Shown here piece after piece: positions 42,188 through 51,172 of a stretch of DNA of 64,000 bases (positions are counted from its first letter, which is position 1; every line of letters starts with the position of its first letter). The DNA comes from Parapusillimonas granuli (lineage in GTDB: Bacteria > Pseudomonadota > Gammaproteobacteria > Burkholderiales > Burkholderiaceae_B), in assembly GCF_013416525.1 (NCBI RefSeq), contig NZ_JACCEM010000009.1, forward strand, positions 186,001 through 250,000, written 5' to 3'. The notes under the pieces were generated by a model. It had not been told where the DNA came from. It saw nothing but the letters and a program-made list of their open reading frames with translations, and did no database searches. The position numbers and the translations under genes were made by a program.

Positions 42188-43841
42188 GCTGTGTTTCGAG
42201 GACGGTGCCAACGAGCAGCGCCGGCTCGCCTTGCCGGCCGAGGTCGGCCGCGCGCCCGAGGCCCATCTGCAGCTGAAGGGCTGGCGGGTGGCGCGCCGGC
42301 ATGCGCGCTTCGAGCGCCGCGCCGCGGCGGTGTTCCTGGAGGATTTCGGCTCGCTGACGGGTACGCTGGTCAATGGCCAGCGCATCGCCCAGTATGGTCC
42401 GCTGGCGGTGGGCGACCAGATCGTCATCGGTCCCTGCCTGATCCGGATATGCGGCCTGCCCGCGGGCGGCGGCCCCGCCGCGGCGGATGCCCGGCCGTCG
42501 ACGCATGCCGGAGAGCCGGGCGACGCCATCGATTCAAGCCTCGCTGCCCTTGGGCCGGGCACGGCCGCGCCGGGCGACGCGCGGCAAGCCGCCGCGATGC
42601 TCCAGCATCGCAAGCGCCTGCACGCCGCTCTGCTCGACGCCCTGGACCTGCGCAGGCGCGACGTATCCAGCATGAGCGACGCGGCCCTGCGCGAAGAGGC
42701 GATGGCGGCGTTGGGCGCCCTGATCGCGCAGGACGACACGCTTCCTCCCGGCGTGGATCGCGGGCGCCTGCTGGCCGACGTGGTGGACGAGGCGGTGGCC
42801 CTCGGCCCGCTCGAGCCCTTGCTGGCCGACCCGGCCATCACCGAGATCATGGTGAGCCGCCATGACGAAATATTCGTGGAATCGAACGGCCGGCTGGCCC
42901 GCCACCACAGCGGCTTCAGCAGCGAACAGGCGGTGCTCGGGGTGGTCGAGCGCATCGTCTCGCCGCTGGGCCGGCGCATAGACGAAAGCTCGCCGATGGT
43001 GGACGCGCGCCTGGCCGACGGTTCGCGGGTCAACGCGGTGATTGCGCCCATCGCCCTGCGCGGCACCTGCGTGACCATCCGGAAGTTCCCGGCGAACCGG
43101 CTCGGCATGGACGACCTGCTGCGGATGGACGCCTTGAGCGAGGCCATGGCGACTTTCCTGTCGCACTGCGTGCGGCTGCGCAAGAACGTGATCGTGTCGG
43201 GCGGCACCGGCTCGGGAAAGACCACCTTGCTGAACATTCTGTCCAACTGCATTCCGGAAGGCGAGCGGATCATCACCATCGAAGACGCGGCCGAGCTTCA
43301 ACTGCGCCATTCGCATCTGGTGGCCATGGAGTCGCGTCCGGCCAACCTGGAGGGCAGGGGCCGCATCGACGTCCGGGACCTGGTGCGCAATGCCTTGCGC
43401 ATGCGGCCGGACAGAATCGTCATCGGCGAATGCCGCGGCGGCGAAGCCTTCGACATGCTGGCGGCGATGAACACCGGCCATGAGGGGTCGCTGACCACGC
43501 TGCACGCCAACAGCCCGCGCGACGCGCTCGCGCGGCTCGAAACCATGATCCTGATGGCGGGCATGGAGCTGCCTCTCGCCGCCGTGCGCGAACACATCGC
43601 GGGCAGCATCGATTTCATCGTCCAGCAGGCCAGGCTTGGCGACGGGCGGCGGAAAATCACCGCCATCGTCGAAGTCACCGGCCTGGAAAGCGGCCGCATC
43701 CAGACCCAGGAGCTCTTCCGTTATATGCGCGGGCCCCGGGAAGGCTACACGGGCTGCGGGGTGCTGCCCGAATCCTTCACCGACGACGCCGGTCGTCCGC
43801 TGCTGCCGGCGGCCTTGTTCAGCCAAGGGGGGCAGGCATGA
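42174..43841 (+). CDS. tadA: FHA-TadA/CpaF fusion, pilus assembly ATPase
   Basis: A 555-residue protein. Residues about 15-95 look like a forkhead-associated domain ([39 protein letters not shown]). A linker then joins the CpaF/VirB11-type ATPase, with [14 protein letters not shown] near 342, [10 protein letters not shown] and [26 protein letters not shown], plus [16 protein letters not shown]. It energises Flp pilus assembly. The FHA part suggests control by phosphothreonine binding. No separate tadZ gene lies in the cluster. Start choice: AGGAG eight bases upstream. Confidence 0.9.
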   Translation: MMDVELCFEDGANEQRRLALPAEVGRAPEAHLQLKGWRVARRHARFERRAAAVFLEDFGSLTGTLVNGQRIAQYGPLAVGDQIVIGPCLIRICGLPAGGGPAAADARPSTHAGEPGDAIDSSLAALGPGTAAPGDARQAAAMLQHRKRLHAALLDALDLRRRDVSSMSDAALREEAMAALGALIAQDDTLPPGVDRGRLLADVVDEAVALGPLEPLLADPAITEIMVSRHDEIFVESNGRLARHHSGFSSEQAVLGVVERIVSPLGRRIDESSPMVDARLADGSRVNAVIAPIALRGTCVTIRKFPANRLGMDDLLRMDALSEAMATFLSHCVRLRKNVIVSGGTGSGKTTLLNILSNCIPEGERIITIEDAAELQLRHSHLVAMESRPANLEGRGRIDVRDLVRNALRMRPDRIVIGECRGGEAFDMLAAMNTGHEGSLTTLHANSPRDALARLETMILMAGMELPLAAVREHIAGSIDFIVQQARLGDGRRKITAIVEVTGLESGRIQTQELFRYMRGPREGYTGCGVLPESFTDDAGRPLLPAALFSQGGQA

Positions 43842-44683
43842 TCCACGTCGCGGTCGCCGCCGCGCTGCTCGCCGCGGGCATCGTCAGCTGGTATGCGCTC
43901 AAGTCCTTCGCCCTGGGCTATGGGCGATACCGGCAAGCCTTCCAGAAGCAGGCGGTCGACCGCCTGAGCGAATTCTTCCTGTTCCTGGATCCCGCCCAAT
44001 TGTGGGTCGCCAACCTGCTGGCGTGCGCGAGCGTCGCGGCCCTGGGGCTGGCCTTCTCCGGGCGGCTGTGGCTGGCCGGGCTGTGCGGCGGCCTCGCCCT
44101 GGCCGTTCCGCAATGGGGCATACGCCATTTGAAGCGGCGGCGCGCCGCCTCGTTCGAGGCGCAGCTGCCGGACCTGCTGATGGCGCTGGCGGGCGCCTTG
44201 CGGGCGGGCTCGGGCATGCAGTCGGCGCTGCAGCAGATCGTGGCGCACGCGCCCGCTCCGCTGGCGCAGGAATTCGGCCTGCTGCTGAGGGAACAGCGCA
44301 TGGGCATATCCTTCGAGGAAGCGCTGGCCAATCTCTACCGGCGCATGCCCACCGAAGGCGCCGGACTGGCCGTTTCCGCGCTGACGGTGGCGGCGCACAG
44401 CGGCGGCAGTCTGGCGGAAACCCTGGAACGGATTTCCGCCACGCTGCGCGCGCGGCTGCAGCTGCTCGCCCGAGTCGCGGCGCTGACTTCCCAGGGAAGG
44501 CTGCAGGCCTGGGTCATGGCGATGCTGCCCATTGCCCTGGCCGCGGTGCTGAACCACCTGGATCCGGATTCCATGCGCGTGCTGTGGGAACAGCCGATAG
44601 GCTGGAGCGTGCTGGCGGCCGTCGCAGTCCTGGAACTCACCGGCATTCTGTTCATTCGGCGCATCGTCGCCATCAAGGTCTGA
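43838..44683 (+). CDS. tadB: TadB inner-membrane platform protein
   Basis: A 281-residue type II secretion F-domain protein with a cytoplasmic motif LPDLLMALAGALRAGSGMQSALQQI and membrane helices at both ends. It overlaps tadA by ATGA and pairs with TadC as the assembly platform. Confidence 0.9.
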   Translation: MIHVAVAAALLAAGIVSWYALKSFALGYGRYRQAFQKQAVDRLSEFFLFLDPAQLWVANLLACASVAALGLAFSGRLWLAGLCGGLALAVPQWGIRHLKRRRAASFEAQLPDLLMALAGALRAGSGMQSALQQIVAHAPAPLAQEFGLLLREQRMGISFEEALANLYRRMPTEGAGLAVSALTVAAHSGGSLAETLERISATLRARLQLLARVAALTSQGRLQAWVMAMLPIALAAVLNHLDPDSMRVLWEQPIGWSVLAAVAVLELTGILFIRRIVAIKV

Positions 44684-44692
44684 GGGGGGCGC

Positions 44693-45568
44693 ATGTACTT
44701 CTGGCTCAGTTGCGCGACGGCGGGGCTGTCCCTGTGCCTGCTGGCATGGATCTTCATGCGTCCGGTGGCGGTCTACCGCAAAGGGCGCCATGCTTTCGGC
44801 AGGGCCAGCTTGCTGGGGCTGGTCTGGCCCTGGGTGGCGGTGCTCGCGGCCGGCTGCAATCCCTTCATTTCCTGGCGGGTCCGGCGGCTGCTCGAACGCC
44901 GCATCGTGCTCGCCGGGCTCGATCCCGGCTGGAGAGCGGAAGACGTCGTCGGCCTGCAGTGCTTTTGCGCGGCGGCGTGCGCCGCGTCGGCGGCGGCGCT
45001 GCCGCAGCTTCTTCTGGAAGGGCCATGGCGCCACGGCCTGCCGGCGGGCCTTCTGGCGGGGCTGCTGGGCGCCGCCTGGCCCTGGCGCCGGCTAGCGGCG
45101 CTGGGCGTACGCCGCCAGGAACACATGCTACGGGAACTGCCCTTCCTGCTCGACGTCACCACATTGTGCGTCGAAGCCGGCCTCAACTTGCACGGCGCCC
45201 TGCAGCAGGCGGCCCGGCACGGGCCCGAAGGGCCGCTGCGCGGCGAACTGCGGCACGCCTTGTCCGACATGCGGGCGGGCATGCCGCGCACGGAAGCCCT
45301 GGCGGCCCTGGCCGAAAGAACCGGGCTGCCGGCCATGCGCGGCCTGGTGACGGCCTTGAACCAGGCGGACCAGATGGGCATGAGCCTGGGGCCGCTGTTG
45401 CGCGCGCAGTCCGACCAGCGCCGCGGCGAGCGCTTCTTGAAGGCCGAGAAGCTGGCCCTCGAGGCGCCGGTGAAAATGCTTTTTCCCATGGTGTTCTGCA
45501 TATTTCCCTGCACCTTCCTGATTCTGGCTTTTCCCGTCGCGCTCAAGCTCGCCGAAGCGGGGTTCTGA
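44693..45568 (+). CDS. tadC: TadC inner-membrane platform protein
   Basis: A 291-residue T2SSF-domain protein with several helices. The F-domain motif is LPFLLDVTTLCVEAGLNLHGALQQ, with LNQADQMGMSLGPLLRAQSDQRR near the C-terminal membrane segment. It is the partner of TadB. Confidence 0.9.
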   Translation: MYFWLSCATAGLSLCLLAWIFMRPVAVYRKGRHAFGRASLLGLVWPWVAVLAAGCNPFISWRVRRLLERRIVLAGLDPGWRAEDVVGLQCFCAAACAASAAALPQLLLEGPWRHGLPAGLLAGLLGAAWPWRRLAALGVRRQEHMLRELPFLLDVTTLCVEAGLNLHGALQQAARHGPEGPLRGELRHALSDMRAGMPRTEALAALAERTGLPAMRGLVTALNQADQMGMSLGPLLRAQSDQRRGERFLKAEKLALEAPVKMLFPMVFCIFPCTFLILAFPVALKLAEAGF

Positions 45569-45916
45569 ATGGAGGCGCTGCGGCTGCTGCATGCAACCCG
45601 CTTCGGCGCGCGGCTGCTGGGCTTGCATGCGCTGGCCCGCCTGCCGGCGGACACGGGGCTGTGCATCGCGCCCTGCGCGGGCGTGCATACTTTTTTCCTG
45701 GCCTACGCCATCGACGTCGTCTTCTTCGATCACCGGCAGCGCGTCCTGAAGACCATCCACGGCCTCGCGCCCTTCAGGCTGGCGCGCTGCCGCGGCGCGG
45801 CCTTCGCGGTGGAGCTTCCGGCAGGCTATTGCGCGGCCAACCCCGCCTACGCCCGGGCGATACGCGCGGCCTTGGCCGAGGATCAGGAAGCGGAATCGGG
45901 CCGGCTCATCGGGTAA
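45569..45916 (+). CDS. DUF192 family protein
   Basis: A 115-residue protein that starts immediately after the tadC stop. It shows the DUF192 pattern LCIAPCAGVHTFFLAYAIDVVFFDH..VLKTIHGLAPF and AVELPAG. No signal peptide is visible. The function of the family is unknown; placement at the end of a Tad operon suggests a link to it. Its 3' end overlaps the convergent next gene by 34 bp. Confidence 0.8.
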   Translation: MEALRLLHATRFGARLLGLHALARLPADTGLCIAPCAGVHTFFLAYAIDVVFFDHRQRVLKTIHGLAPFRLARCRGAAFAVELPAGYCAANPAYARAIRAALAEDQEAESGRLIG

Positions 45917-46671
45917 TTGACGCCGAACACACTGACGTAGGCGGGATAGAAGCTGCAGTACAGCACGGCGGCGATCACGATGTTCACCGGCGTCAGCAGG
46001 ATCTGGACCACGCCGGCGGACGCGCCCGCCGAGGCGAGAAAGCCGCCCACCATTTGCGCGGCGAAGAAAATGGCGGCCCAGCTTGCGCCGTAGGCCAGGA
46101 AGGGCCACTTGTTGCGCCAGCACGCCACCATGGAAAAGAACAGGGCCTGCGACATCTTGATGCCATGCCAGCCGATCAGGGCGGGCGCATGCCAGAACAG
46201 CGCCGAAATCAACAGATACAGCAAGCCGAAGGTGATGAACGGGCCGCGCATGGCGAGCAGCAGGGCGTGTTCGTTGATGATGCCGTTGTCGTCGATGGCG
46301 CTCATGAGGCTGCCCAGGAAGGGCAGGGTGGCCAGGAAACCGCCCGCCAGGCAGAACAGCAGATAGGCCAGTCCCAGCGCCAGCAGGCGTTTCCGGGTTT
46401 CCAGCGCCTTCAGCGGCTGGAGCCACATGGTCAGCAGCATGGGGCGGCCTTGCGCAATATTGCGGCAGGCGCTGAGGGTGACGAAAGTCAGCATGGGCGT
46501 ACAGGCGATCAGCGCGATCTGCCCCAGCAGCGGGATCATGTAGCTGACGGTGATCAGCAGCCCCGTCGCCATGCTCCAGAAAAACATCGCCATCGGCTGG
46601 CGCCGGAACAGCTTGAACCCGTCCTGTATCCAGGCCCAGCCCGCGGTAATGGGAAGAATGGCGGCTTGCAT
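45883..46671 (-). CDS. BPSS1780 family membrane protein
   Basis: A 262-residue polytopic membrane protein with about six helices, matching the BPSS1780-like family of betaproteobacteria (begins ITAGWAWIQDGFKLFRRQPM). The function is unknown. It is transcribed behind thrB on the minus strand with a 12-bp gap, so it may be co-expressed. Confidence 0.8.
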   Translation of the reverse strand: MQAAILPITAGWAWIQDGFKLFRRQPMAMFFWSMATGLLITVSYMIPLLGQIALIACTPMLTFVTLSACRNIAQGRPMLLTMWLQPLKALETRKRLLALGLAYLLFCLAGGFLATLPFLGSLMSAIDDNGIINEHALLLAMRGPFITFGLLYLLISALFWHAPALIGWHGIKMSQALFFSMVACWRNKWPFLAYGASWAAIFFAAQMVGGFLASAGASAGVVQILLTPVNIVIAAVLYCSFYPAYVSVFGVNYPMSRPDSAS

Positions 46672-46683
46672 GCGTCGTGCGTC

Positions 46684-47652
46684 CTAAAGGCGATGGGCCG
46701 TGGCGGTCTTGCGCCGTTCGCGCAGTATACGTTCGAAATGGCGCGGATCGTGGGGCTTGAGGGTCTGGGCCGGCCGGGGCAGGAAAAAATCATACAGGCG
46801 CGATACCCAGAAGCGCAGCGCGGCGGCCTGCAGCATCATCGGCCAGGCTTCGCGTTCGGCGTCGGTGAAAGGCCGGACCTGGGCGTAGGCGTCGAGCCAG
46901 GCGCGCAGCTTGTCGTCTTCCAGAACGCCCGTGTTCCTTTCTATGCACCAGTCGTTCACGCTGACGGCCACATCGAAGATCCAGGTGTCGCAGCCCGCGA
47001 AGTAGAAATCGATGATGCCGCCCATGCGGGGCATCTCGAAGGTGCCGTCGAACAGGACGTTGTCGCGGAACAGGTCGCAATGGGCGGGCCCGAAAGGCAG
47101 GGCCTGGTACGTGGCGCCGGCCGCGAATTCGGTTTGCTCGCGCAATACGTCCTGGATGAGCCGCGCCTGAGCGTCGTTCAGGAAGGGAAGGACTTTGGGC
47201 ACGGTCTGCTGCCACCAGCCCAGGCCGCGCAAATTGGGCTGCGCCAGCGAAAAATCCCGCCCGGCCAGATGCGCCTGGGCCAGCGTGCGCCCGGCGAGCG
47301 CGCAGTGAAGTGCGCTGGGCGCGGGTTCGTAGCCGCCCGACAGGCGGCTGACGATGGCGCAAGGCTTGCCGTGCATCGTGGTCAGCCGCGAACCGCTGCA
47401 CAGCGTTTGCGGGCGCGGCACCGGGATGCCCTTCTGGGCAAGGTGGTACATGAGCTCGATGTAGAACGGCAGCTGCTCGTAGGTCAGGACTTCGAACAGG
47501 GTCAGGACGTACTCGCCTTGCGTGGTCGTGAGAAAATAATTGGTGTTTTCGATACCGGCCGTGATGCCGCGCAGGGAAACCAGTTCGCCTAATGAGTATC
47601 GTGTTAACAGCTCGCGCGCATCATCGTCGCTGACAGGGGTGAAAACGGCCAT
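46684..47652 (-). CDS. thrB: Homoserine kinase (ThrB, choline-kinase-like type)
   Basis: A 322-residue kinase of the aminoglycoside phosphotransferase fold. It has YSLGELVSLRGITAGIENTN at the N-terminus and the catalytic loop GPAHCDLFRDNVLFDG, with GGIIDFYFAGCDTWIFDVAV following. It phosphorylates L-homoserine in threonine synthesis. It is divergent from dusA across 128 bp. Confidence 0.92.
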   Translation of the reverse strand: MAVFTPVSDDDARELLTRYSLGELVSLRGITAGIENTNYFLTTTQGEYVLTLFEVLTYEQLPFYIELMYHLAQKGIPVPRPQTLCSGSRLTTMHGKPCAIVSRLSGGYEPAPSALHCALAGRTLAQAHLAGRDFSLAQPNLRGLGWWQQTVPKVLPFLNDAQARLIQDVLREQTEFAAGATYQALPFGPAHCDLFRDNVLFDGTFEMPRMGGIIDFYFAGCDTWIFDVAVSVNDWCIERNTGVLEDDKLRAWLDAYAQVRPFTDAEREAWPMMLQAAALRFWVSRLYDFFLPRPAQTLKPHDPRHFERILRERRKTATAHRL

Positions 47653-47780
47653 GGGGTTGCAAACTCTGCCTCGTTGATATCGAAACCGAAGATTTTAGTC
47701 CAGGTTGGCGGGGCCGTGCGCCCGGCCGGGCCAAAATGGCCGACAATATCGGCTGCGCATTACTCTTTGCAGTTTTTTCA

Positions 47781-48821
47781 ATGACTCACCGCTTTCCCGA
47801 CTCGGCCGCAGCCGCCTGGCGCCTTTGCGTGGCGCCCATGATAGATGTCACCGACAGGCACTGCAGATACTTCCATCGCCTGCTGGCGCCTCAGGCCCGC
47901 CTGTACACCGAAATGATCACGACCGGCGCTTTGATGCACGGCGACGTCGCCCGCCATCTGGATTTCGACCCGGCGGAAAAGCCGCTGGCGCTGCAGCTGG
48001 GCGGCAGCGAACCGGAAGCGCTGGCGGCCTCCGCCAGGCTGGGCAGGCGGTGGGGCTACGATGAAATCAATCTGAACTGCGGCTGTCCGTCCGAGCGCGT
48101 GCAAAAGGGCGCGTTCGGCGCCTGCCTGATGGCCGAGCCGGCGCTGGTGGCCGATTGCGTCAAGGCGATGCAGGACGCGGTCGACATACCGGTCACCGTC
48201 AAGCATCGCCTTGGCCTGGATTACGATGACTCCTATGGTTTCGTGCGCGATTTCGTGGGCACGCTCCACGAGGCCGGCTGCCGGGTATTCATCGTCCACG
48301 CCCGGAACGCGGTGCTGAAGGGCCTGTCGCCCAAGGACAACCGGGAGATTCCGCCGCTGCGTTATGACGCGGCGCTGCGCTTGAAGGCGGATTTCCCCGA
48401 CGCGGCCATCGTGCTGAACGGCGGCATAGCCGATGCCGCGCAGGCGCTGCGGCTGGCGCGGCAGTTCGACGGGGTCATGCTGGGCCGCGCGGCATGGCAC
48501 ACTCCGGGCGTTCTGTCGGACATCGCCCGCGGGATGGACCCCGCCGTGAGGCTGCCCGAGCCGGCGCAGGTCGTGCAGTCGATGGTGCGTTACGCGGCCC
48601 GGGAAGTGGCCAAAGGCGTGCCTTTGCGCATGATCGCGCGGGCGATGCTGGGCTGGATGAGCGGGCGCAAGGGTGCGCGGCAGTGGCGCCGCAGTTTGTC
48701 CGACCCCAAGCTGTTGAATCAGAATGACGCGGGGCTGCTGGAGAGGGCGTGGGCGGAACTGGTGTCCAGAGAGGGGCCGACGGGCCCCGAAAGCCTTCCG
48801 GGCGCCCCCTTCAGCACCTGA
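47781..48821 (+). CDS. dusA: tRNA-dihydrouridine(20/20a) synthase DusA
   Basis: A 346-residue FMN-dependent tRNA-modifying enzyme. VAPMIDVTDRHCRYFHRLL is at the N-terminus, the catalytic cysteine is in EINLNCGCPSERVQKGAFGA, and VKHRLGLDYDDSY follows. It reduces uridines 20/20a in the tRNA D-loop. The ATG at 47781 gives the usual N-terminus; one at 47736 would add 15 residues unlike the family. Confidence 0.93.
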   Translation: MTHRFPDSAAAAWRLCVAPMIDVTDRHCRYFHRLLAPQARLYTEMITTGALMHGDVARHLDFDPAEKPLALQLGGSEPEALAASARLGRRWGYDEINLNCGCPSERVQKGAFGACLMAEPALVADCVKAMQDAVDIPVTVKHRLGLDYDDSYGFVRDFVGTLHEAGCRVFIVHARNAVLKGLSPKDNREIPPLRYDAALRLKADFPDAAIVLNGGIADAAQALRLARQFDGVMLGRAAWHTPGVLSDIARGMDPAVRLPEPAQVVQSMVRYAAREVAKGVPLRMIARAMLGWMSGRKGARQWRRSLSDPKLLNQNDAGLLERAWAELVSREGPTGPESLPGAPFST

Positions 48822-48827
48822 CAGGCC

Positions 48828-49283
48828 TTACACTCCTTCGGCCGTATCCGTCGGCCAGTCCCGGATATACGCCTTGAGCATGTTGTTCTCGAACTGCTGC
48901 GCCGCCACGATGGCCTGCGCCATATCGTAGAACGACACCACGCCCATCAGCGTCGGCCCGTCCATCACCGGTATGTAGCGCGCATGCTTTTCGAGCATCA
49001 GCCTTTGCACCTCTTCGAAACCCGTGTTGGGCGAAACACTGACCGGAGCGTCGTCCATGATGCTGCGCACCGTGTTGTTCCCCGTGTTTCCATGATTGGC
49101 ATGCAGATGGCGGATGATCTCGCGGAAAGTCAGCATGCCGACCAGCTCGCCGTGTTCCATGATGACCAGAGACCCGATGTCTTGTTCGCTCATGGTTTCG
49201 AGCGCCCGAAGTATGGGCATATCGGGCGTGCCCGTGTACAGCGTGTGCCCTTTCACGCGTAGAATTTCGCTAACTTTCAACAT
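48828..49283 (-). CDS. CBS-domain protein
   Basis: A 151-residue protein of two CBS domains: TPDMPILRALETMSEQDIGSLVI..GMLTFREIIRHL and MDDAPVSVSPNTGFEEVQRLM..GVVSFYDMAQAIV. These usually bind adenine nucleotides. The ATG at 49283 has a strong AGGAGG and overlaps the YihY gene by 14 bp, so the two are translated together. Confidence 0.85.
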   Translation of the reverse strand: MLKVSEILRVKGHTLYTGTPDMPILRALETMSEQDIGSLVIMEHGELVGMLTFREIIRHLHANHGNTGNNTVRSIMDDAPVSVSPNTGFEEVQRLMLEKHARYIPVMDGPTLMGVVSFYDMAQAIVAAQQFENNMLKAYIRDWPTDTAEGV

Positions 49284-50670
49284 CGTCGTCCTCCTGCGTG
49301 CCCGCCCTGGGCACATGAACCGTATTTTGCCCTATGCCGCGGGCTTCGGGTAGTAGGCCGGGCGTTTCGAACAGGGTTTCGAGCCGTACCGCCTGATTAT
49401 CGAAGGCCATCGAGACCGCGCGCAGTATCTCGGGGCGGCCGGCCAGCCCCGGCTGGCCGCGGTCCAGCAGCAGCGCGTCGATCAGCGGCCCCAGGGTGGC
49501 TTCGCGCTGGTCGCAGGACAGCACCCATTGGTCCGCGCCGTCGCCTTCGGCATTCACCACATAGCCCAGGTCCTTCAGCGAATTCAGCACCTGGCTCATT
49601 TCCAGTTCGTGCAGGCGCAGGTGGGCGCACAGAAAGCGCATGCTGCGCCCCGGGGGCCGGCCTTGCTGCGCCGTCCAGAGCGTTTGCAGCACCCGCAAGG
49701 CGTCGACGAAGACGCCGCCGGTGTGGTGCTCGAGCGCCCAGCGCCGCTGCCGCAGGGCGGGCAGGGTGGCGGCCACGGTGGCGCCCACCAGGATCGCCAG
49801 CCAGGACAGATATAGCCAGAGCAGGAAGATGGGCAGCGTGGCGAACGCGCCGTATATCACGGTGTAGGACGGAAAGCGCGCAAGATAGTAGGCGAAGCCC
49901 CAGCGCATGAGTTCCAGCACGACGGCGGTGCCGAAGCCGCCCACGGCGGCGTCGCGCCACAGCACGCGCCGGTTGGGCACGCCGACGAACAGGGCGGTGA
50001 AGCCCAGGCCGGTGGCGGCCAGAGGCACGAAGGACAGCAAATAGCCCAGCGCCGTGGGCAGGTCGCCGATATGGCCCAGGGATTCGCGCGCCAGTACCGT
50101 CATGGCCCACAGGCTGGCGCCGATAAGGATGGGCCCGAGCGAGATGATGGCCCAGTAGACCAGGATTCTTTGCCCGATCGGGCGCTGGCGCTCGACCTGC
50201 CAGATGCTGTTGAAGGCTTCGTCTATGGTCATGAAGAGCATGACGGACGTGACGATGAGGAACAGGCTGCCCACGGCCGTCAGGCCCGACGCCTTGGCGG
50301 CGAACTGGTTCAGGTAGAACATGACGTTCTCCGACACCGAGGGCGGCAGCAGGCTGGTGCTCAGGAAGTTCTCAAGCGCGAGCCGGAAATCGGCGAACAG
50401 CGGAAAGGCGGTGAAGAGGGACAGGACCACCGCCAGCAAAGGCACGATGCCCAGCACCGTGGTGAACGTCAGGCTGGAGGCGACCTGCGTCAGGTTCTTT
50501 TCGCCGGTGCGCCGCAGGGCGAATTGCGCGATCTTCAGCGCGTTGGACAGGCCGGACGCCGGCGTGTTTCCCGGGTCCAGCCGTGGTTCTTCGGCGGGGC
50601 CGTCGGGCTCGGCGGACCCCGGATCGCGCGGATCCGCTGCGGTGCGATTCTTGCTGGCTTGCGTTGTCAC
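49270..50670 (-). CDS. YihY family inner-membrane protein
   Basis: A 466-residue protein with the YihY/ribonuclease BN-like membrane domain, about six helices between residues 70 and 330 (VASSLTFTTVLGIVPLLAVVLSLF; SLFLIVTSVMLFMTIDEAFNSIW; ATLPIFLLWLYLSWLAILVGA). A cytoplasmic C-terminal part follows. No ribonuclease role is established for the family. The GTG at 50670 is preferred: AAGG lies upstream and longer starts would run into the divergent DUF2069 gene. Confidence 0.82.
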   Translation of the reverse strand: MTTQASKNRTAADPRDPGSAEPDGPAEEPRLDPGNTPASGLSNALKIAQFALRRTGEKNLTQVASSLTFTTVLGIVPLLAVVLSLFTAFPLFADFRLALENFLSTSLLPPSVSENVMFYLNQFAAKASGLTAVGSLFLIVTSVMLFMTIDEAFNSIWQVERQRPIGQRILVYWAIISLGPILIGASLWAMTVLARESLGHIGDLPTALGYLLSFVPLAATGLGFTALFVGVPNRRVLWRDAAVGGFGTAVVLELMRWGFAYYLARFPSYTVIYGAFATLPIFLLWLYLSWLAILVGATVAATLPALRQRRWALEHHTGGVFVDALRVLQTLWTAQQGRPPGRSMRFLCAHLRLHELEMSQVLNSLKDLGYVVNAEGDGADQWVLSCDQREATLGPLIDALLLDRGQPGLAGRPEILRAVSMAFDNQAVRLETLFETPGLLPEARGIGQNTVHVPRAGTQEDDDVES

Positions 50671-50773
50671 GATACGAAACCTTTTCTTGCGGGGCGAAGA
50701 TCGGGTGCGCGGCCTTTTTCCCGCGCCGGCGGGGCCGATGCAGCGCAGACGTCTTTCGAGGGATAATACCAGC

Positions 50774-51172
50774 ATGAGCACACAAGCAAATCCAGTCCTG
50801 CGCCATGGCGCGTCCGTCTCCCTGATCGCTCTCATCGTCCTGTGCCTGGCATGGGAGCTCAAGATCGCCCCCTTGAAACCGGGCGGTTCCCTGCTGGCGC
50901 TCAAGGCGGCGCCGCTGCTCTTCCCCTTGCGGGGGGTGCTGAAGGGCAATCTGTATACGCTGCAATGGGCGGCCATGCTGATCCTGATCTACTTCATGGA
51001 AGGCGTGGTGCGCGCATGGTCCGATCCATCCCCCGCGTCGGCCTCCATGGCCGGGCTTGAAATCGCCTTGTCGCTGGCGTTCTACCTCTGCGCCATTTTC
51101 TACGTCAGGCCCGCCAAGCGCCAGGCCCGCCTGGCGGCCGCCGCCAAAAAAATGCCGAAGGCCGCCCCATGA
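50774..51172 (+). CDS. DUF2069 family membrane protein
   Basis: A 132-residue protein with four membrane helices (VSLIALIVLCLAWELKIAPL; ILIYFMEGVVRAWSDP). DUF2069 proteins are of unknown function. It overlaps the selO start by ATGA. Confidence 0.85.
   Translation: MSTQANPVLRHGASVSLIALIVLCLAWELKIAPLKPGGSLLALKAAPLLFPLRGVLKGNLYTLQWAAMLILIYFMEGVVRAWSDPSPASASMAGLEIALSLAFYLCAIFYVRPAKRQARLAAAAKKMPKAAP

Noticed and set aside
43636-47592. 1318-codon plus-strand frame
   Set aside because: Crosses tadA, tadB, tadC, DUF192, and genes on the minus strand; no domain is recognisable. Open only because of high GC.
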